NCBI GenBank assembly: GCA_029946105.1
Contig: JAQSDW010000008.1
Location: 52,815 to 85,768 of the forward strand
From: Reyranella sp.
GTDB lineage: Bacteria; Pseudomonadota; Alphaproteobacteria; Reyranellales; Reyranellaceae
Length of the DNA stretch: 32,954 bases
Reading direction: 5' to 3'
Shown here: piece by piece, positions 16,362 to 24,512 of the stretch
Layout of the letters: every line of letters begins with the position of its first letter
Position numbering within the stretch: the stretch's first letter is position 1
Translations under genes and position numbers: made by a program
Notes under the pieces: model-generated
What the model was told of the DNA's origin: nothing
The model's database searches: none
The model's input: only the letters and a program-made list of their open reading frames with translations

Positions 16362-19127
16362 CTAGGCGATCAGGAGACCATCGTTGTCGACGCGGACGCT
16401 GAAGACGACGTCCTGGAAATCGTTGTCGCCGCTTGTGCCGGGCAGGTCCTCGAAACCGATGAAGAGCTCGCGGCCGCCGGGGGCGACGCCGGACAGGACC
16501 TGGTTGGCATCGCCGGGGTTGAGCGTCGAGAAGGAGTGGAAGATCGGGGCATTGGCCAGCACGCCGCGGGTCGCGCTGTGCAGCACGGGCGGCAGGCCGG
16601 CATCGAGGTCGGCCGCCGAGGTCGTGCCCGGGGTCACGAAGGAGAGATTGTCGGGCAGCGCACCGTAGCGCCGGAAGCCGTCCTGGATCAGGAAAAAGCC
16701 GATGCGGTCGCCGTCGACCGGCACGCCGAGATCCACGGTCCGCGCTGCCGGGGCGACGTCGAGGGTGTTGGCGAACAGGACACGGACATCGCCGATCGTG
16801 CCGTCGGCGGCCACCCGGTAGGTCCCCAGCGTGTTGGTGTAGGCCGAGCCGGCCGAGCGCAGGTCCAGCGTGAAGCCGACCGATCCATCGCCCGTCAGGA
16901 AGGGCTCGTTGGCGACGCCGTTGATCGCCGCCGGATCGACACTCATTCCCTCCTGCAGCACCGGCAGAAAGTTGTGAAAGCTCACCACCGTGTGCGCCGC
17001 GTCGCCGCTGCCGCGGGTCACCGTCATGAAGTCGCCGCCAGAGAAATCGCCGTTGAGCTGAAAGGTGGAACCGCCGGCGCTGAGCGTCGCCATGCCCGCC
17101 GCCTTGGTGACGGCGAGGTTGGTCCTCCCGATCAGGGAGCCGGTGATATCCAGCATGTCGGAGAGGCCGAAGCCCGACACGCTGTCGCCGCCGAGGTCGC
17201 CCAGCCAGTCGCGCAGCACGTCCGCCCCGGCGCCAAGGTCGATGGCATCGGCGCCGTCGCCGCCGCTCATCGTGTCGTTGCCGTAGCCGCCGCCCAGCGT
17301 GTCGTCGCCGGAGGAGCCCGCGATCCGGTCGTCGCCCGTCGTGGCCGGCGGCGACGGCGGACCCACGATCGTGACCGTCACGGGGCCACTGAAGCCGTCG
17401 CTCGTCATCTGGAAGGTGACGTTGGTGAGATCGCCCGCCACCGGGACCTGGTAGCCCTCCCCGAAGAAGCTCGAGAAGACCAGCATCGACCCATCGAGGG
17501 AGACGCCGGTCGCCTGGATGCCGGAGACCGCGATGCTGTCGCCGGCCTCGAGCCCGGCCAGGCTGCCCGCGAAGCTTGCGCTGATGTTGAAGGCGACCTT
17601 GCCGGCCTGGCCGGCCACCATGAGCTCGTTGCCGCCGGCGGTCAGCGTCGCCGATCCGCCGCGCTTCGGCGCCGCGGCGATGACGCGGGCCTCGGCATTG
17701 CCGGTCAGCGATCCCCCGTCGGCGCTGCCGTCGAGGATGCCGATGGAGAAGCCCGCGGCCAGAATCGCGGGATCGGTGGAGCGGCTGAAAATGGCGACAT
17801 TGAGCTTGTCCGGATCGGCTGCGGCGCTGCCCGTGTCGCCGCTCCCGATGCCGACACCGTGGACATTGGTGGCAGCCGGAGCGCCGGGCCCCGCGGCAAT
17901 CGCGTCGATTGCGGCCTGCATCAGGGCGGCGTCGTTGGCCGAGAAGGTCGCGGCATTGATCAGGACGCTGCCGGGCGCCACGAGCGAGCCCGTCCCCCGG
18001 TCGATCTTCACGGCGTGCGTGGGCGTGTTGAAGCCGTCGAGGGCAAAGCCCGAGGCGCCGCCGGGATTGTAGATGTAGATCGCGCCGCTGTCGTAGAGCG
18101 GGAAGCTGTTGCTGTAGAGCGGGCCGAAGGAACCCAAATGATGGACGCTGCCCGACAGCGCGGCGAGGTCGAGGGTGGCGGTGCCGACGAACCCCGTCTG
18201 GTTGATCAGGTTGCCCTGGAGGCTGTAGCTCGCCGCCAGCGACGTCGCCTGGTCCCAATGGGCCGGCATGACGAAGGTCGCGGACTGGCCGAGCGGCACG
18301 GTGACGCTGGCGCCCCACGGGGCCGTCAGCGTCACGTCGATCGCGGCCGGCACGAACTGGAACTGCTGGGTGATGGCGATCCCGGCCTCGAGGTTGGCCG
18401 AGAACAGGTCGTAATCGATCTCGCCGTCTAGGAAGCTGCCCGACAGCGACGGGAATTCCGGGCCGACGATATCCTCGATCACCGAAATCAGGTCGACGGT
18501 GACGGTGGCGATGTCGGGCGTGGTGACATCGAGCGTCACCGTCGGCAGCGCCCCGCTGCCGGCCTGCTCGGCGGTCAGCGTCCTGTAATAGTCCCTGGGC
18601 AGGAAGAGATCGAAGCCGTCGGCCACGCTCTTGTGGTCGCCCGAGTGCAGCGAGACCAGCGGCACCGTCTTGTTGTAGCTGTAGCCCACCGAATCGGAGC
18701 CGAGAAAGTCGGAGTCGAAATTGAGCGCGAAGTCGGCGCTGAAGATGGCGTCGAGGTCGATCTTGAATTCGGGAAACCTGGCGTCGAAGTGCGGCGCGGA
18801 ACTGTCCAGGCCCGTGCCGTCGGTGAACACCGTGAACTGCTGTCCGGGCGCGACCAGGTTCGGCAGGTTGAAGCCGACGCCGATCGGATAATCCAGCGAG
18901 ATGCCGCCGGCATCGCCCTGGACGTTGAACACCAGCGCCGCGCTGGCGCTTGCCGAGGCCGTCAGGTCGCCGTCGAACTCCGAGAAGCTGTCGGAAAACG
19001 ACTGGCTGAACAGCGTCCACGACTCGTCGATGGAGAGCGCCTGGCCGGTGCTCCACATGCTCTGGTCGGCCGTCCTGAACGCGACCTTCTCGGACTCCGT
19101 CACCATGGACGGCGCAAGCGTCGACAT
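16362..19127 (-). CDS. RTX calcium-binding exoprotein, DUF4114-like C-terminus
   Basis: A 921-residue protein from the ATG at 19127, with GAGG eight bases upstream as the ribosome-binding site. Residues 1-590 are beta-rich, acidic and almost free of Cys and Trp, and belong to no family I recognise. Residues 598-640 carry hemolysin-type repeats (GDDRIAGSSGDDTLGGG, GNDTMSGGDGADAIDLG), which in this family bind calcium and fold the protein after export. A beta-rich region follows, then a DUF4114-like end (FIGFEDLPGTSGDNDFQDVVF) closing with DGLLIA. An RTX block plus a hydrophobic tail and no N-terminal signal point to type I secretion. It converges with the sedolisin fusion with only 14 bases between the stop codons. 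The family of the N-terminal region and its binding partner are unknown; a structural, adhesin-like or enzyme role are all open. Confidence 0.85.
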   Translation of the reverse strand: MSTLAPSMVTESEKVAFRTADQSMWSTGQALSIDESWTLFSQSFSDSFSEFDGDLTASASASAALVFNVQGDAGGISLDYPIGVGFNLPNLVAPGQQFTVFTDGTGLDSSAPHFDARFPEFKIDLDAIFSADFALNFDSDFLGSDSVGYSYNKTVPLVSLHSGDHKSVADGFDLFLPRDYYRTLTAEQAGSGALPTVTLDVTTPDIATVTVDLISVIEDIVGPEFPSLSGSFLDGEIDYDLFSANLEAGIAITQQFQFVPAAIDVTLTAPWGASVTVPLGQSATFVMPAHWDQATSLAASYSLQGNLINQTGFVGTATLDLAALSGSVHHLGSFGPLYSNSFPLYDSGAIYIYNPGGASGFALDGFNTPTHAVKIDRGTGSLVAPGSVLINAATFSANDAALMQAAIDAIAAGPGAPAATNVHGVGIGSGDTGSAAADPDKLNVAIFSRSTDPAILAAGFSIGILDGSADGGSLTGNAEARVIAAAPKRGGSATLTAGGNELMVAGQAGKVAFNISASFAGSLAGLEAGDSIAVSGIQATGVSLDGSMLVFSSFFGEGYQVPVAGDLTNVTFQMTSDGFSGPVTVTIVGPPSPPATTGDDRIAGSSGDDTLGGGYGNDTMSGGDGADAIDLGAGADVLRDWLGDLGGDSVSGFGLSDMLDITGSLIGRTNLAVTKAAGMATLSAGGSTFQLNGDFSGGDFMTVTRGSGDAAHTVVSFHNFLPVLQEGMSVDPAAINGVANEPFLTGDGSVGFTLDLRSAGSAYTNTLGTYRVAADGTIGDVRVLFANTLDVAPAARTVDLGVPVDGDRIGFFLIQDGFRRYGALPDNLSFVTPGTTSAADLDAGLPPVLHSATRGVLANAPIFHSFSTLNPGDANQVLSGVAPGGRELFIGFEDLPGTSGDNDFQDVVFSVRVDNDGLLIA

Positions 19128-19219
19128 AACCGCCTCAGACTATCGCTGCTCAACTAATTGAAATATAGCTGAAAAAACATTTCCGGCCAGTGTGAAGTTC
19201 TGGCTGTGAGCCCCCTCCG

Positions 19220-19459
19220 CTAGATCTCCGCCGCGTAAAGGGTGCCAAGAAGAAGAATTCCGCGGATCGTTTGCGCGCGCGTCGATGAGGGGCTGAGCCA
19301 CCAGTCGAAGAGCCGGCAGGCGGCCGGCATCAGCATCCAGGTGATAAGCACAGTGCCGACGGTGTTTCCCAGGAACACGACGAAGGGAAACGGCAGCCCG
19401 AGACCTGAGAAGATCTGGCGCCCGGCGATGGAAAGGCCCTGGCCGGCGGCGTTGCCCAT
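19220..19459 (-). pseudogene. C-terminal fragment of a small membrane protein
   Basis: The frame from the ATG at 19459 gives 79 residues with two hydrophobic segments: LPFPFVVFLGNTVGTVLITW with MLMPAACRLFDWWLSP after it, and IRGILLLGTLYAAEI at the end. The first resembles the membrane-spanning tail found after antibiotic-biosynthesis-monooxygenase-like domains (a helix followed by W.LMP...R....WL), but no such domain precedes it. Upstream sequence in this frame is compositionally unlike it. I read it as a fragment left beside the IS-rich block; a genuine small two-helix protein cannot be excluded. Confidence 0.4.
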
Positions 19460-19683
19460 GTCACAACTGCGCCGCTCCAATGTGAGGACACCATAGCCCG
19501 TCCATGATGGCCAGGTCGGGGACGTACCCGAGGCTCTATTTGCCTGACGCAGAAATGCTGGTTGCCACCCCCGGTCTCTCGATACCCAAAGCGAGCAGCT
19601 TTTGAGCAAAGACAGTCCCTGAACCACGTTGATTGCCTTCCTGCAAAGGAGCTGCCGCCTTCTTTGTGAGGAGACGAGACGAA

Positions 19684-19853
19684 TCACCAGGTTATGCGCA
19701 CGCCCGCCGTCAGCGCATGGTTGCTGTCCTGCCCCGACATAGTGCCCTCGTATCGGATGAACAGATTTGTAGCGTCGGCGACGGCGGTGCTGGCGGAGAA
19801 CCCCAGTAGGATGCCGTCGCGCTGCGGCGAGACGCCGTAGGTGGTGAAGGGCA
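19684..19853 (-). pseudogene. Autotransporter beta-barrel C-terminal fragment
   Basis: The last 55 residues of the minus-strand frame read GILLGFSASTAVADATNL, FIRYEGTMSGQDSNHAL, then TAGVRITW before the stop. This is the closing pair of beta-strands of an autotransporter (type V) barrel, including the aromatic last residue that the outer-membrane assembly machinery recognises. The rest of the autotransporter is gone: upstream, in the same reading frame, lies the IS110 transposase fragment. The junction falls near 19853. Confidence 0.65.
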
Positions 19854-20347
19854 AAGAGTCCGCAGGAACGCGCGTGACGGCGCCAATCTTCAGCCCAAGC
19901 GGACGCAATAGGCCGCGGATGACCTGCTCGCTGGCAGTAACCGCCCTCACGGCAGCCTTGCGAGCCGCAGTCAGCGTGCGTAGCCGTTGGCCGGCTACCG
20001 ACTTCAGATGAACTGCCTTGAACCAACCCGTGCGAACAATCTGCGCAAGCCCCTGCGCGTCATTCCGGTCCGTCTTCACCGTCATAGCGCCCAGAGCAGC
20101 TTTGACATGTCGACTCTCGAGGCAAACGACCGGGAAGCCTTCATCGACAAGATGCCGCCAATCCACTCCGACGTTGCACCGGCTTCCAGGCCAATGCGAA
20201 CCAGACCATCCCGCCGTCGCTGAAGAGTAGCTGTCACCGCGTCGGGATCACCGAGCACCTTCCCCTGCACAGCATCTCGCCGGTCTCGCCGACGACGCAA
20301 ATGGCCACCGCGTCGAGAGAAACATCCAGTCCTGCATAAACGCCCAT
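19854..20347 (-). pseudogene. IS110-family transposase remnant, frameshifted
   Basis: Starts at the ATG at 20347 (MGVYAGLDVSLDAVAICVV) behind a good AAGGAG site. It continues in a second frame (GKVLGDPDAVTATLQRR, GLVRIGLEAGATSEW) and a third (GFPVVCLESRHVKAAL, TVKTDRNDAQGLAQIV, GWFKAVHLKSVAGQRLRTL). Together these make the DEDD RuvC-like catalytic half of IS110 transposases: the first Asp in GLDVS, Glu in LEAG, and Asp in KTDRNDA are all visible. At least two frameshifts and loss of the C-terminal transposase_20 domain make it inactive. Its 3' end is fused in frame to an autotransporter tail. Confidence 0.85.
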
Positions 20348-20441
20348 GCCGATCTCTCCTTGCCAGGTCGGCTCCGAGCATCAGGCAAACGTCGTGGTCC
20401 AGAAAGGGATCAGGGCGTTCAGCGAGCTGAACCGAATACCC

Positions 20442-20471
20442 CATCTCTTCCGTGAACTTCGACTTCTTCAT
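20442..20471 (-). mobile_element. IS3-family orfA start, ten-residue stub
   Basis: An ATG at 20471, behind GAGGAGG, encodes MKKSKFTEE, the typical beginning of IS3-group orfA transposases. Homology ends at once; the frame then runs into unrelated sequence just upstream of the IS110 remnant. Evidence is the short motif plus its ribosome-binding site. Confidence 0.5.
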
Positions 20472-20565
20472 CCTGCCTCCTCGTGGAGGCCAGTCTCTCA
20501 ACTAATCGACGGTCCGACCCCCCGCGAGGCCACCTTGTGTCGAGCAAGGTTGAGCCGCTCGCATT

Positions 20566-20814
20566 GCCTACGCGGAGCGCTGGGTCCGGTCGGTCAAGGA
20601 CGAATGCTTGTCCAAAATGATCCTGTTCGGCGAGCGCTCCTTGCGGCGGGCGCTGCGCGACTACGTCGATCATTTCCATGACGAGCGGAATCATTAGGGG
20701 AAAGGCAACGTCCTGCTACTCCCTCGGACTACGGACCGCCATCGCGAGGGGCTGGTGCAGTGCCGCGAGCGATTGGGCGGGCTTCTGCGCTACTACCATC
20801 GAGAGGCAGTGTGA
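20566..20814 (+). pseudogene. Integrase-core transposase, C-terminal fragment
   Basis: The frame reads [42 protein letters not shown], an in-frame TAG at 20695-20697, then GKGNVLLLP and LVQCRERLGGLLRYYHREAV before TGA. NAYAERFVRS.K.ECL and the CRERLGGLL.YY.R ending are the C-terminal hallmarks of the transposase family whose N-terminal stub lies at 4945. The TAG replaces the Gln expected in ERNHQG, a single C-to-T change. No start or upstream catalytic region is present. Confidence 0.8.
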
Positions 20815-20970
20815 TCCCGCGCGGTCGGTTCAGTTTTTTGACCACACGGGGCTAGTTCCTGGCCGGCCAGTTGGTCTTCGATCCGGCGTTCGTCGACGAC
20901 CTCCCCGAAAAGGCGCGCCGGTTAATCTCATACGTTCACGGAAGCGTAACAATACTGCCCTTGGTAGAAA

Positions 20971-20989
20971 GCTCGTCTGAGTGACGAGC
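20971..20989 (-). terminator. Hairpin terminator for the Pro/Ala-rich protein gene
   Basis: GCTCGTC (20971-20977) and GACGAGC (20983-20989) form a perfect 7-bp stem with a 5-base loop. Read on the minus strand it lies 11 bases past the stop at 21001 and is followed by TTTCT, which fits a rho-independent terminator. Confidence 0.55.
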
Positions 20990-21000
20990 GCGTCCCTCGA

Positions 21001-21486
21001 CTAACGACCGCTGCCGGTGGGAGACGGCTTTTGCGGCGGGTTGGGAGTCGACGGCGCCGTTATGGCCCTCGAATCCCCATTGAGGGTGATTACGGTGCCA
21101 CCAGCCCCCTTGGGCGCCGATGGAGCGGTTGTGGACCCGAAGTGTTCCCCTCGAATGGTAACTGCTTGATCCGTTCCCTTAGGTTCAGCCGGGGTAGCTG
21201 CAGACGGAGCCATCTGACCGGTAGGAATGGTTCCTTGGAGCGGGAAGGTGTTGGGAGTTATGGCCGGCACTTGAGGGGCCATCACAGGAGGTGGTGCGGG
21301 AGAGGTCCTTGGGGCTGCTGGTGCCGAGGGCGCACCGGGTCCGATTGGTCCCGCCGCCATCGCCGATTCCGGAGTCAGAAGGGCGCTTGCAGTCAGAACG
21401 GCCAATGTACCTAGGTTCAATATCTTGGGCGTGGTACTGCGATCCGAACGACGCGGATCACGGTTACCCGATTCGTCATTGCTCAT
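21001..21486 (-). CDS. Secreted Pro/Ala-rich low-complexity protein
   Basis: A 161-residue protein from the ATG at 21486 (MSNDESGNRDPRR), with GGTGA about ten bases upstream; the frame opens 48 bases earlier but without a better site. A basic N-terminal region (RRSDRSTTPK) precedes a hydrophobic stretch, ILNLGTLAVLTASALL, ending at AMAAG, which is a good signal-peptidase I site. The mature part is about 115 residues of Pro-, Ala-, Gly- and Thr-rich sequence with no Cys, and contains two related segments, TIRGEHFGSTTAPSAPKG and TLNGDSRAITAPSTPNP. I recognise no family. It is probably periplasmic or surface-exposed and disordered. It is divergent from the TPR-glycosyltransferase gene, with 134 bases between the starts. 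Confidence 0.7.
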   Translation of the reverse strand: MSNDESGNRDPRRSDRSTTPKILNLGTLAVLTASALLTPESAMAAGPIGPGAPSAPAAPRTSPAPPPVMAPQVPAITPNTFPLQGTIPTGQMAPSAATPAEPKGTDQAVTIRGEHFGSTTAPSAPKGAGGTVITLNGDSRAITAPSTPNPPQKPSPTGSGR

Positions 21487-21620
21487 CGGCTTCACCCGCC
21501 AAACTAAGATTCGGCCACGCCATCGCGTCGGCATTGCAACTTGTGAATGCGTCGAGAATCACTATCTCAAGTCCTTGCACACTAACATGACGACGCTCGC
21601 TCGACTATACAACAAAAGGG

Positions 21621-23627
21621 ATGCGAAATCTTGATTGGAGTGCCGGAACGCGTACTCTTCCAACGGCGAGAATTTACTGTGCGGCCTCCATCGGCGTTTA
21701 TGAGCCCGAGGACGAAGTGTCGGAAGATTGTGACGATGCGATAGCGCTGGATGCCGATGCGGCGAAGAGGCATGTGCGTCGAGGCAATGCGTTGCAAAAG
21801 CTCAATCGACACAAGGAGGCTTTGGCGAGCTACGACGAGGCGCTGAGACTCGATCCAGGTTCGGCGGATGCCTTCAATGATTGCGGCACCGCGCTGCACT
21901 ATATGCAACGATACGACGAAGCACTTGCGAACTACGATCGCGCGGCCACGCTGAGACCGGATGACGCTCGCGTGTCCTACAATCAGGGCACTTCGCTTTT
22001 GGCTCTTGGACGGTACGACGAGGCACTCGCGCGGTATGATCGAGCGATTTCGTTGGCCCCTTCTGCCGAGGCTTGTATGAATCGCGGCTTCGTGCTGCAG
22101 AGCCTCCGGCGATATGAAGAATCTCTGACGAGCTACGACCAAGCCATCGCACTAAATCCCGATTGGGCCGACGCTCACAATGATCGCGGTACCGCGCTGC
22201 AGAACCTGCAGCGCTACGAAGAGGCGCTGGAGAGTTGCGACCAGGCGGCCGCACTGAAGCCCGAATGCGTGGATGCCCACTATCATCAAGGCAATGCGTT
22301 GCTGAACCTCCGACGCTGCGAAGAAGCACTCACGCGATATGATCGGGCGATTTCGCTGGACCCCGATCACGTCGATGCCCATTTCAATCGCGGCAGCGTC
22401 CTAATAGTCCTCCACAGACATGGCGAGGCACTCGCAAGCTACGAGCGAGCGGCGACACTGAGGCTCGATTATGCGGATGCCTTCTACAACCAGGGCGTTG
22501 CCCTGATGTACCTCGAACGATACGCCGAGGCCCTCTCACGATTCGATCGGGCAATCTACCTACAGCCCCATCATGCGGCCGCCCATGCAAATCGGGGCAA
22601 TATGCTGCGAGATCTCCGGCGTTACGAAGAAGCACTGGCAAGCTACGACAAATCGATCGACCTGGAGGCAGGAAACGCGCGGGCTTACTTCTGCAAGGCG
22701 CAGCTCGAACTCGGACTTGGAAATTTTCAAAGCGGATGGCCTCTGTATGAATGGCGCTGGGAACTCGAAGAAGTACGATCGCAGAGGCGAAGCTTCTCCC
22801 AAGCGCCTTGGCTGGGCTCAGAGCTCATACAGGACAAGACAATCCTCCTTCATTCCGAGCAAGGCTTGGGTGACACGATCCAGTTCTGTCGCTACGTACA
22901 GCCCCTCGTTGAGCGTGGGGCCAAGATCTTGCTCGAGGCGCCTCGCTCTCTTGTTCGTCTGCTGTTGGGATTGACCTGTGGCGCGTCGATCGTTGCGTCT
23001 GGCGACGACTTGCCAACCTTTGATCTACATTGTCCATTGATGAGTGTATCCGGCCTCTTAAGAACCGTGATCGAGACCATTCCAGCGCGAATGCCCTATC
23101 TGACTGCGGAAGCGAAGCTCGTTGCATATTGGCGCGAGCGCTTGCCGCCTGACGGAATCCGGATTGGTATCACCTGGCAGGGCAATCCCGCGGGGGCGAT
23201 TGATCGCGGACGTTCGGCGCCGCTGGCCAGTTTCGCTCCTCTGGCACGCGTGCCCGGCGTCCGCCTTATCAGTTTGCAGAAGCACCACGGCCTCGATCAG
23301 CTCGACCAACTGCCGGTGGGTATGATCGTCGAGACGCTGGGTTCGGATTTTGACGCAGGTCCCGATGTGTTCGTTGATTCGGCGGCCGTGATGATGAATC
23401 TGGACCTCGTGATCAGCACGGACACGGCGATTGTGCATCTGGCCGGGGCGCTGAATCGCCCGGTCTGGGTCGCCCTTAGGGCAGTTCCCCACTGGACCTG
23501 GATGATGGATCGCGAGGACAGCCCTTGGTATCCTTCGGCACTCTTGTTCCGTCAGACCAGCGACGGCGATTGGACGGAGGTCTTCGAGCGAATGGCAGCA
23601 AAACTGGTCAACTTACGGCGGAGCTAG
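21621..23627 (+). CDS. TPR-repeat glycosyltransferase (GT9/GT41-like C-terminus)
   Basis: A 668-residue protein. Residues 46-350 hold nine TPR units of 34 residues (one of 33) with the usual A..N.G..L..L.RY.EAL..YD.A..L.P pattern, followed by a partial tenth. TPR solenoids bind partner proteins or acceptors. From about residue 385 comes a GT-B domain: LLHSEQGLGDTIQFCRYV at about 410, IRIGITWQGNPAG, and LVISTDTAIVHLAGALNRPVW, the donor-side signature of GT9 and related enzymes. This architecture is widespread in alphaproteobacteria. The start ATG at 21621 has AAAAGGG directly against it, so the true start is uncertain. The next gene begins one base after the stop. Possible roles are protein or surface-glycan glycosylation; the acceptor is unknown. 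Confidence 0.88.
   Translation: MRNLDWSAGTRTLPTARIYCAASIGVYEPEDEVSEDCDDAIALDADAAKRHVRRGNALQKLNRHKEALASYDEALRLDPGSADAFNDCGTALHYMQRYDEALANYDRAATLRPDDARVSYNQGTSLLALGRYDEALARYDRAISLAPSAEACMNRGFVLQSLRRYEESLTSYDQAIALNPDWADAHNDRGTALQNLQRYEEALESCDQAAALKPECVDAHYHQGNALLNLRRCEEALTRYDRAISLDPDHVDAHFNRGSVLIVLHRHGEALASYERAATLRLDYADAFYNQGVALMYLERYAEALSRFDRAIYLQPHHAAAHANRGNMLRDLRRYEEALASYDKSIDLEAGNARAYFCKAQLELGLGNFQSGWPLYEWRWELEEVRSQRRSFSQAPWLGSELIQDKTILLHSEQGLGDTIQFCRYVQPLVERGAKILLEAPRSLVRLLLGLTCGASIVASGDDLPTFDLHCPLMSVSGLLRTVIETIPARMPYLTAEAKLVAYWRERLPPDGIRIGITWQGNPAGAIDRGRSAPLASFAPLARVPGVRLISLQKHHGLDQLDQLPVGMIVETLGSDFDAGPDVFVDSAAVMMNLDLVISTDTAIVHLAGALNRPVWVALRAVPHWTWMMDREDSPWYPSALLFRQTSDGDWTEVFERMAAKLVNLRRS
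21756..22670 (+). repeat. Nine tandem ~102-bp TPR-coding units
   Basis: The TPR region is a tandem array with a 102-bp period (one unit of 99 bp). Several units are also alike at DNA level around the segment coding for ALxRYDRAISL, so unit number could change by recombination. Confidence 0.8.
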
Positions 23628-23628
23628 G

Positions 23629-24024
23629 ATGGAGCTGCACATTGCCGTATCGCCGGGGGAGTTGATCGACCGGATCACTATCCTTGAGATCAAGCAAGCA
23701 CGGATCAGAGATCCGAAGAAACTTTTCAACGTCAATCGAGCCTATGCTTCCTTGTCGAAAATATTGTCGACGGAGATCCTTTGCACACCGCGTCTCACCG
23801 AGCTGAACGGTGAACTTAAAGCCGTGAACGAAGCACTTTGGCAGGCTGAAGAAGCCGTGCGCGATCATGAACGCCGCCAGAGTTTCGACAGTCATTTCAT
23901 TGACGCCGCGCGAATGGTCTATCTTAGTAACGATCGGCGTAGCAGGCTGAAGCGACAGATCGACGAGTTGCTGGGAAGCCCGCTGATCGAGGAGAAATTC
24001 TACGAATCGACCCAAAGCGGCTAG
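23629..24024 (+). CDS. DUF6165 family protein
   Basis: A 131-residue protein whose ATG at 23629 follows the glycosyltransferase stop after one base, within GGAGCTAGG, so the two genes are surely co-transcribed and probably translationally coupled. VSPGELIDRITILEIK, LNGELKAVNEALW, FIDAARMVYLSNDRR and LLGSPLIEEKFY are the conserved blocks of a small, helical, Glu/Lys-rich family (DUF6165 as I recall it) found next to lipopolysaccharide and TPR-glycosyltransferase genes. No signal peptide or membrane segment is present, so it is cytoplasmic. Its biochemical role is unknown; the tight pairing suggests an accessory subunit or chaperone of the glycosyltransferase (inference). Confidence 0.8.
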   Translation: MELHIAVSPGELIDRITILEIKQARIRDPKKLFNVNRAYASLSKILSTEILCTPRLTELNGELKAVNEALWQAEEAVRDHERRQSFDSHFIDAARMVYLSNDRRSRLKRQIDELLGSPLIEEKFYESTQSG

Positions 24025-24164
24025 CCGCGACTCTGTTCCGTGGCGGAATGGATCCGTCGTCAGGATGGCCTGACCGGCGTCAGCACTCGTGAGAACAAGG
24101 AGCGCTGCGCGCGGTTGCGGGACAGAACACCATCGAGGGAGGCAAATTTGAGAAGACGCTCCGC
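24025..24164 (+). other. Possible IS3-type orfA fragment
   Basis: The plus frame reads WIRRQDGLTGVSTRENKE and REANLRR, reminiscent of the leucine-zipper end of IS3 orfA proteins (the GVST..E...L....REL.EAN.ILR pattern). The match is short and interrupted, so this is tentative. Confidence 0.25.
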
Positions 24165-24512
24165 GACTTCAGGCGCCGCATCGCTCATGGTGACGGCTCA
24201 TGGCGTGTCACCGCACTGCGTTCTCACCACCGTATCCCGGTGCACAGGCCTGCCGACAAGGGGATCGAGCCGTGACTCAATCTCAGCGATGCCGTTCGCA
24301 TTCTGCATGTCTCATCCAAGACCTTGAGGTTGGCGGCGGAGGCCGGCGAGATCGACGCTATTCATCCCCTGCCCGATGGTCCCTGGATATTCAGCCGGGC
24401 CAGTCTGGCCGCCACCGCCGCTCAGGCAATTGTCCAGCGCGCGCGGCGGAACCCCAAGTACCCCACGGGATCGCATCCCGATCAGGAAAGCCTATTCCCT
24501 TCAGCAACATAG
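24165..24512 (+). pseudogene. Serine recombinase, C-terminal remnant
   Basis: The frame reads FRRRIAHGDGSWRV, SHHRIPVHRPADKGIEP, an in-frame TGA at 24273, then LNLSDAVRILHVSSKTLRL and EIDAIHPLPDGPWIFSR to the stop at 24510. The SLR...IPV.RP, then LtL.eAA..L.VS..T.R......I.A.....G.PW.I pattern is the C-terminal helix-turn-helix end of large serine recombinases of the resolvase family. The TGA stands where Trp is expected. The catalytic N-terminal domain is absent. It overlaps the end of an opposite-strand transposase remnant. Confidence 0.55.

Noticed and set aside
16224..18431. A 735-codon plus-strand frame opposite the RTX gene
   Set aside because: It is antisense to a gene with RTX and DUF4114-like motifs; it starts inside the sedolisin gene and has no domain or plausible start.
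14500..19056. A 1518-codon minus-strand frame across the sedolisin and RTX genes
   Set aside because: It lies antisense to the S53 domain and in another frame of the RTX gene. Its peptide is Arg/Gly/Ala-rich without motifs, as expected for an out-of-frame reading of GC-rich coding DNA.
20856..20984. Open frame reading FLAGQLVFDPAFVDDLPEKA
   Set aside because: The peptide looks protein-like but has no start codon, is 42 residues long and matches no family I know. It may be a gene remnant but is not supported enough to annotate.
21756..22670. CRISPR-like periodic repeats
   Set aside because: The 102-bp period codes for TPR units in an intact frame; there are no short conserved repeats with unique spacers.
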